Positions 6,730 to 8,640 of a stretch of DNA of 8,640 nucleotides are shown one piece after another. A model generated the notes under the pieces. That model had not been told where the DNA came from. It did not search any database and was given only the letters and a program-made list of their open reading frames with translations. Location of the stretch: the NCBI GenBank assembly GCA_023432885.1, contig JAEZEU010000258.1:1-8640 (forward strand), read 5' to 3'. Position 1 is the stretch's first letter, and each line of letters starts with the position of its first letter. Both the position numbers and the translations under genes were made by a program. Origin of the DNA: Pseudomonadota bacterium (GTDB taxonomy: Bacteria; Pseudomonadota; Alphaproteobacteria; Rhizobiales; Xanthobacteraceae).

Positions 6730-7875
6730 ATGAAACAGTTCTTGCTGTCCGCCGCCGTTGCAGCGGCGCTGGCGCTGCCGGGTTCGGCGCTCGCGCAGAG
6801 CAACGAGATCGTCATCGGCATTTCGATTTCCACCACCGGCCCCGCTGCGGCGCTGGGCATCCCCGAGCGCAACGCGCTGGAGTTCGTCGCCAAGGAAATC
6901 GGCGGCGTGCCGCTGAAGGTCATCGTGCTCGACGATGCCGGCGATCCCACCACGGCAACCACCAATGCGCGGCGCTTCGTGACGGAATCGAAGGCCGACA
7001 TCATCATGGGCTCGTCGACCACCCCGCCGAGCATCGCGATCGCCAACGTCGCCGCCGAAGCGAACATTCCGCACTTTGGCCTGGCGCCGTTCCCGATCAC
7101 GCCGGAGCGTGCCAAGTGGTCGGTCTCCATGCCGCAGCCGATCCCGATCATCGGCAAGGTCATGTACGACCACATGAAGAAGAACAATGTGAAGACCCTC
7201 GGCTATATCGGCTATTCCGATTCCTATGGCGATCTCTGGTTCAATGACATCAAGACCCAGGCCGTGCCGATGGGCATCAACGTCGTCGCCGAAGAGCGTT
7301 TTGCACGGCCGGACACCTCGGTGGCCGGTCAGGCGCTGAAGCTCGTCGCCGCCAATCCTGACGCGATCCTGGTCGGCGCTTCCGGCACCGCCGCCGCACT
7401 GCCGCAGAGCACGCTGCGCGAGCGCGGCTACAAGGGCCTGATCTACCAGACCCACGGAGCCGCCAGCATGGACTTCATCCGTATCGCCGGCCCTTCGGCG
7501 GAGGGCGTGCTGATGGCCTCCGGCCCGGTGATGGATCCCGAGGACCAGCCCGACAGCGCGCTGACCAAGAAGCCGGGCCTTGCGCTCAACAAGGCTTATG
7601 AAGCCAAGTACGGCCCGAACAGCCGCAGCCAGTTCGCCGGCCACTCCTACGACGCCTTCCTGGTGCTGGAGCGCGTCATCCCGGTGGCGCTGAAGAAGGG
7701 CAAGCCCGGCACGCCGGAATTCCGCGAAGCCATCCGGCAGGCGCTCCTGACCGAGCGCGACATTGCCGCCAGCCAGGGCGTCTACAACTTCACCGAAAAG
7801 GACCGCTTCGGCGTCGACGAGCGCGCCCGCATCCTGCTGACGGTGAAGGACGGCAAGTACCAGATGGTGAAGTGA
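6730..7875 (+). CDS. ABC transporter periplasmic substrate-binding protein (LivK/aromatic-acid type)
   Basis: This 381-residue exported protein captures a ligand in the periplasm for an ABC importer of the branched-chain amino acid (HAAT) family. A Sec signal peptide is clear: MK, a hydrophobic core (4-17) and an SALA|Q cleavage site after residue 22. The mature part opens with EIVIGISISTTGPAAALG, the usual first strand and ligand loop of type I periplasmic binding proteins (Peripla_BP_6). It continues with two Rossmann-like lobes, for example KTLGYIGYSDSYG in the second. Length is typical. GGGAGGAG (6717-6724), 5 bases before the ATG, is the strongest ribosome binding site in the window and suggests high expression. 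A terminator lies between it and the thioesterase, so it probably has its own promoter, although I cannot point to one. Relatives such as CouP of Rhodopseudomonas palustris bind phenylpropanoids; an aromatic ligand here is inferred from neighbours. Confidence 0.92.
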   Translation: MKQFLLSAAVAAALALPGSALAQSNEIVIGISISTTGPAAALGIPERNALEFVAKEIGGVPLKVIVLDDAGDPTTATTNARRFVTESKADIIMGSSTTPPSIAIANVAAEANIPHFGLAPFPITPERAKWSVSMPQPIPIIGKVMYDHMKKNNVKTLGYIGYSDSYGDLWFNDIKTQAVPMGINVVAEERFARPDTSVAGQALKLVAANPDAILVGASGTAAALPQSTLRERGYKGLIYQTHGAASMDFIRIAGPSAEGVLMASGPVMDPEDQPDSALTKKPGLALNKAYEAKYGPNSRSQFAGHSYDAFLVLERVIPVALKKGKPGTPEFREAIRQALLTERDIAASQGVYNFTEKDRFGVDERARILLTVKDGKYQMVK

Positions 7876-7883
7876 GGCATGCT

Positions 7884-7977
7884 GTCATCGCCCGCGAAGG
7901 CGGGCGATCCAGTACGCCGCGCCTCTGAATGAGAACTCGACATTCGTACCGGATGCCCCGCCTTCGCGGGGCATGAC
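7884..7977. repeat. Composite palindromic repeat: two hairpins forming a larger inverted repeat
   Basis: Two 32-base arms (7884-7915 and 7946-7977) are inverted copies of each other, identical at 27 of 32 positions, around a 30-base centre. Each arm is itself a perfect hairpin: ATCGCCCGC/GCGGGCGAT (7887-7895 and 7900-7908, loop GAAG) and ATGCCCCGC/GCGGGGCAT (7953-7961 and 7966-7974, loop CTTC). The ends are GTCAT and ATGAC. It begins 8 bases after the binding-protein stop. It looks like a small non-coding dispersed repeat of the kind common between genes in Bradyrhizobium-like genomes. It may also help end transcripts arriving from either side. Confidence 0.85.
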
Positions 7978-7995
7978 GTTTGTAGCGTGGAATCT

Positions 7996-8083
7996 GTAGG
8001 GTGGGCAAAGCGAAGCGTGCCCACCTTTCACGCTCCGCGCAACACAGGTGGGCACGGCGCGTTCGCGCCTTTGCCCACCCTAC
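7996..8083. repeat. Second composite palindromic repeat (GTAGGGTGGGC type)
   Basis: The outer 15 bases, GTAGGGTGGGCAAAG (7996-8010), are repeated in inverted form at 8069-8083, and GTGCCCACCT (8017-8026) is inverted at 8046-8055. Each half is a hairpin with GGTGGGCA/TGCCCACC stems (8000-8007 with 8018-8025; 8047-8054 with 8072-8079). The right half carries an extra inner stem GGCGCG/CGCGCC (8056-8061 and 8064-8069). The design, two hairpins in inverted orientation, is the same as in the repeat just before it, but the sequence is unrelated. It has the look of a dispersed intergenic repeat and contains no supported gene. Confidence 0.85.
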
Positions 8084-8093
8084 GGCATGCTGA

Positions 8094-8108
8094 CCCTCCA
8101 GGGGAGGG
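8094..8108. repeat. Small palindrome CCCTCC/GGAGGG
   Basis: CCCTCC (8094-8099) and GGAGGG (8103-8108) form a 6-bp stem with a 3-base loop, in a setting (CCCTCCAGGGGAGGGG) like a truncated dispersed palindrome. It is the third repeat-like element in the 7876-8146 gap between two convergent genes. No other function is visible. The remaining bases of that gap (8109-8146) show nothing I can name. Confidence 0.4.
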
Positions 8109-8146
8109 GTGAACTCGAGCGCATCCGGGAAGCAACGCAAGCGCGA

Positions 8147-8640
8147 TCAACTCGCGCCGGTGCCCTCGTGCGTAAAGCCGAGATAGCTCGCGGCGACGCG
8201 GCTGTTGGCGGCGATCTCCTGCGCCGAGCCTGACAGCACGAACTCGCCGAGCTCCATGACATAGGCGCGGTCGGCGATCTTCAGTGCGGCCTGGGCATTC
8301 TGCTCGACCAGAAGCACGGAGACGCCGCTGGCGCGCAGCTCGCTGATGGTGCGGAAGATGTCGGCGACGATGATCGGCGCAAGGCCAAGGCTCGGCTCGT
8401 CCAGCATCAGAAGGCGCGGGGCGCCCATCAGCGCGCGGCCCATGGCCAGCATCTGCTGCTCGCCGCCGGACAGCGTGCCGGCAAGCTGCTTGCGCCGCTC
8501 CTTCAATCGGGGAAACAGCGCGTAGACGCGCTCGAACGATTGCGCGGCGGTCGCCTTGGGGATGCGGAACGCGCCGAGCTGCAGATTGTCCTCGACGTTC
8601 ATGGTCGCGAACAGCTCGCGATGCTCGGGGACGAGGCTGA
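8147..8640 (-). CDS. livF: Branched-chain amino acid-type ABC transporter ATP-binding protein (LivF-like), partial
   Basis: This is the C-terminal part of a cytoplasmic ATPase that powers an importer of the LivFGHM (HAAT) family. The frame is open through the right edge: before the ATG at 8602 the minus strand reads SLVPEHRELFAT, which matches the conserved LVPEGRxLF segment of LivF, so the true start and the Walker A motif lie beyond 8640. Visible motifs are the ABC signature LSGGEQQ (8453-8473), Walker B LLMLDEP (8393-8413) followed by SLGLAP, and the LivF-typical VLLVEQN switch region and ADRAYVMELGEFVLSG tail. The stop is TGA at 8147-8149. It converges on the binding-protein gene; its usual partners (livG, livM, livH) would be expected upstream of it, outside the window. 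It probably serves an aromatic or amino acid importer, possibly with that binding protein. Confidence 0.93.
   Translation of the reverse strand, partial: SLVPEHRELFATMNVEDNLQLGAFRIPKATAAQSFERVYALFPRLKERRKQLAGTLSGGEQQMLAMGRALMGAPRLLMLDEPSLGLAPIIVADIFRTISELRASGVSVLLVEQNAQAALKIADRAYVMELGEFVLSGSAQEIAANSRVAASYLGFTHEGTGAS

Noticed and set aside
6688..7644. Minus-strand open frame opposite the binding-protein gene
   Set aside because: Low-complexity His/Arg/Gly composition with no domain, while the plus strand has a signal peptide, a strong ribosome binding site and family motifs.
7884..8083. CRISPR array
   Set aside because: The repeats are inverted rather than direct, of two unrelated kinds, and lack regular spacers.
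7782..8262. Small open frames across the repeat-filled gap
   Set aside because: They run through palindromic repeats and into neighbouring genes, and have no ribosome binding site or family resemblance.

Overview
The window is GC-rich, densely coded DNA that most resembles an alphaproteobacterium of the Bradyrhizobium/Rhodopseudomonas group. That assignment is inference. It rests on codon bias, on the gene families present, and on small GC-rich palindromic repeats in the intergenic gaps whose sequences look like repeats I know from that group. No rRNA, tRNA, CRISPR array, insertion sequence or phage gene is visible.

Layout. Bases 1-1941 hold the two membrane subunits of a TRAP transporter (DctQ-like small subunit, DctM-like large subunit); any periplasmic subunit would lie upstream of the window. 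Bases 2051-2509 hold a DUF3237 protein of unknown function. After a 119-bp gap with a possible promoter and operator comes a tight block on the same strand: a crotonase-family enoyl-CoA hydratase (2629-3435), a feruloyl-CoA synthase-type acyl-CoA ligase (3432-5330, start overlapping the previous stop) and an HSD10-like 3-hydroxyacyl-CoA dehydrogenase (5354-6115). A 4-hydroxybenzoyl-CoA-type hot-dog thioesterase (6223-6642) follows and is closed by a good intrinsic terminator. Then comes a separately translated periplasmic binding protein of the branched-chain amino acid/aromatic acid ABC family (6730-7875). A 271-bp repeat-filled gap separates it from a convergent, partial livF-type ABC ATPase that runs off the right edge on the minus strand.

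How the genes work together. The enzymes suggest CoA-dependent catabolism of a phenylpropenoid or similar aromatic acid. The acid is imported by the TRAP and/or ABC system, activated by the ligase, hydrated, and oxidised at C3. The thioesterase could release the final aroyl-CoA as a free acid. The hydratase keeps both classical catalytic glutamates and there is no vanillin dehydrogenase here, so a beta-oxidation-like chain shortening fits better than the hydratase/lyase (vanillin-forming) route. The thiolase this would need is not in the window.

I see no convincing wholly new system. The most notable points are the non-lyase hydroxycinnamate module with its thioesterase, the DUF3237 partner, the possible operator at 2588-2602, and two composite palindromic repeats after the binding-protein gene. 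One of these shows compensatory base changes that preserve its hairpins.
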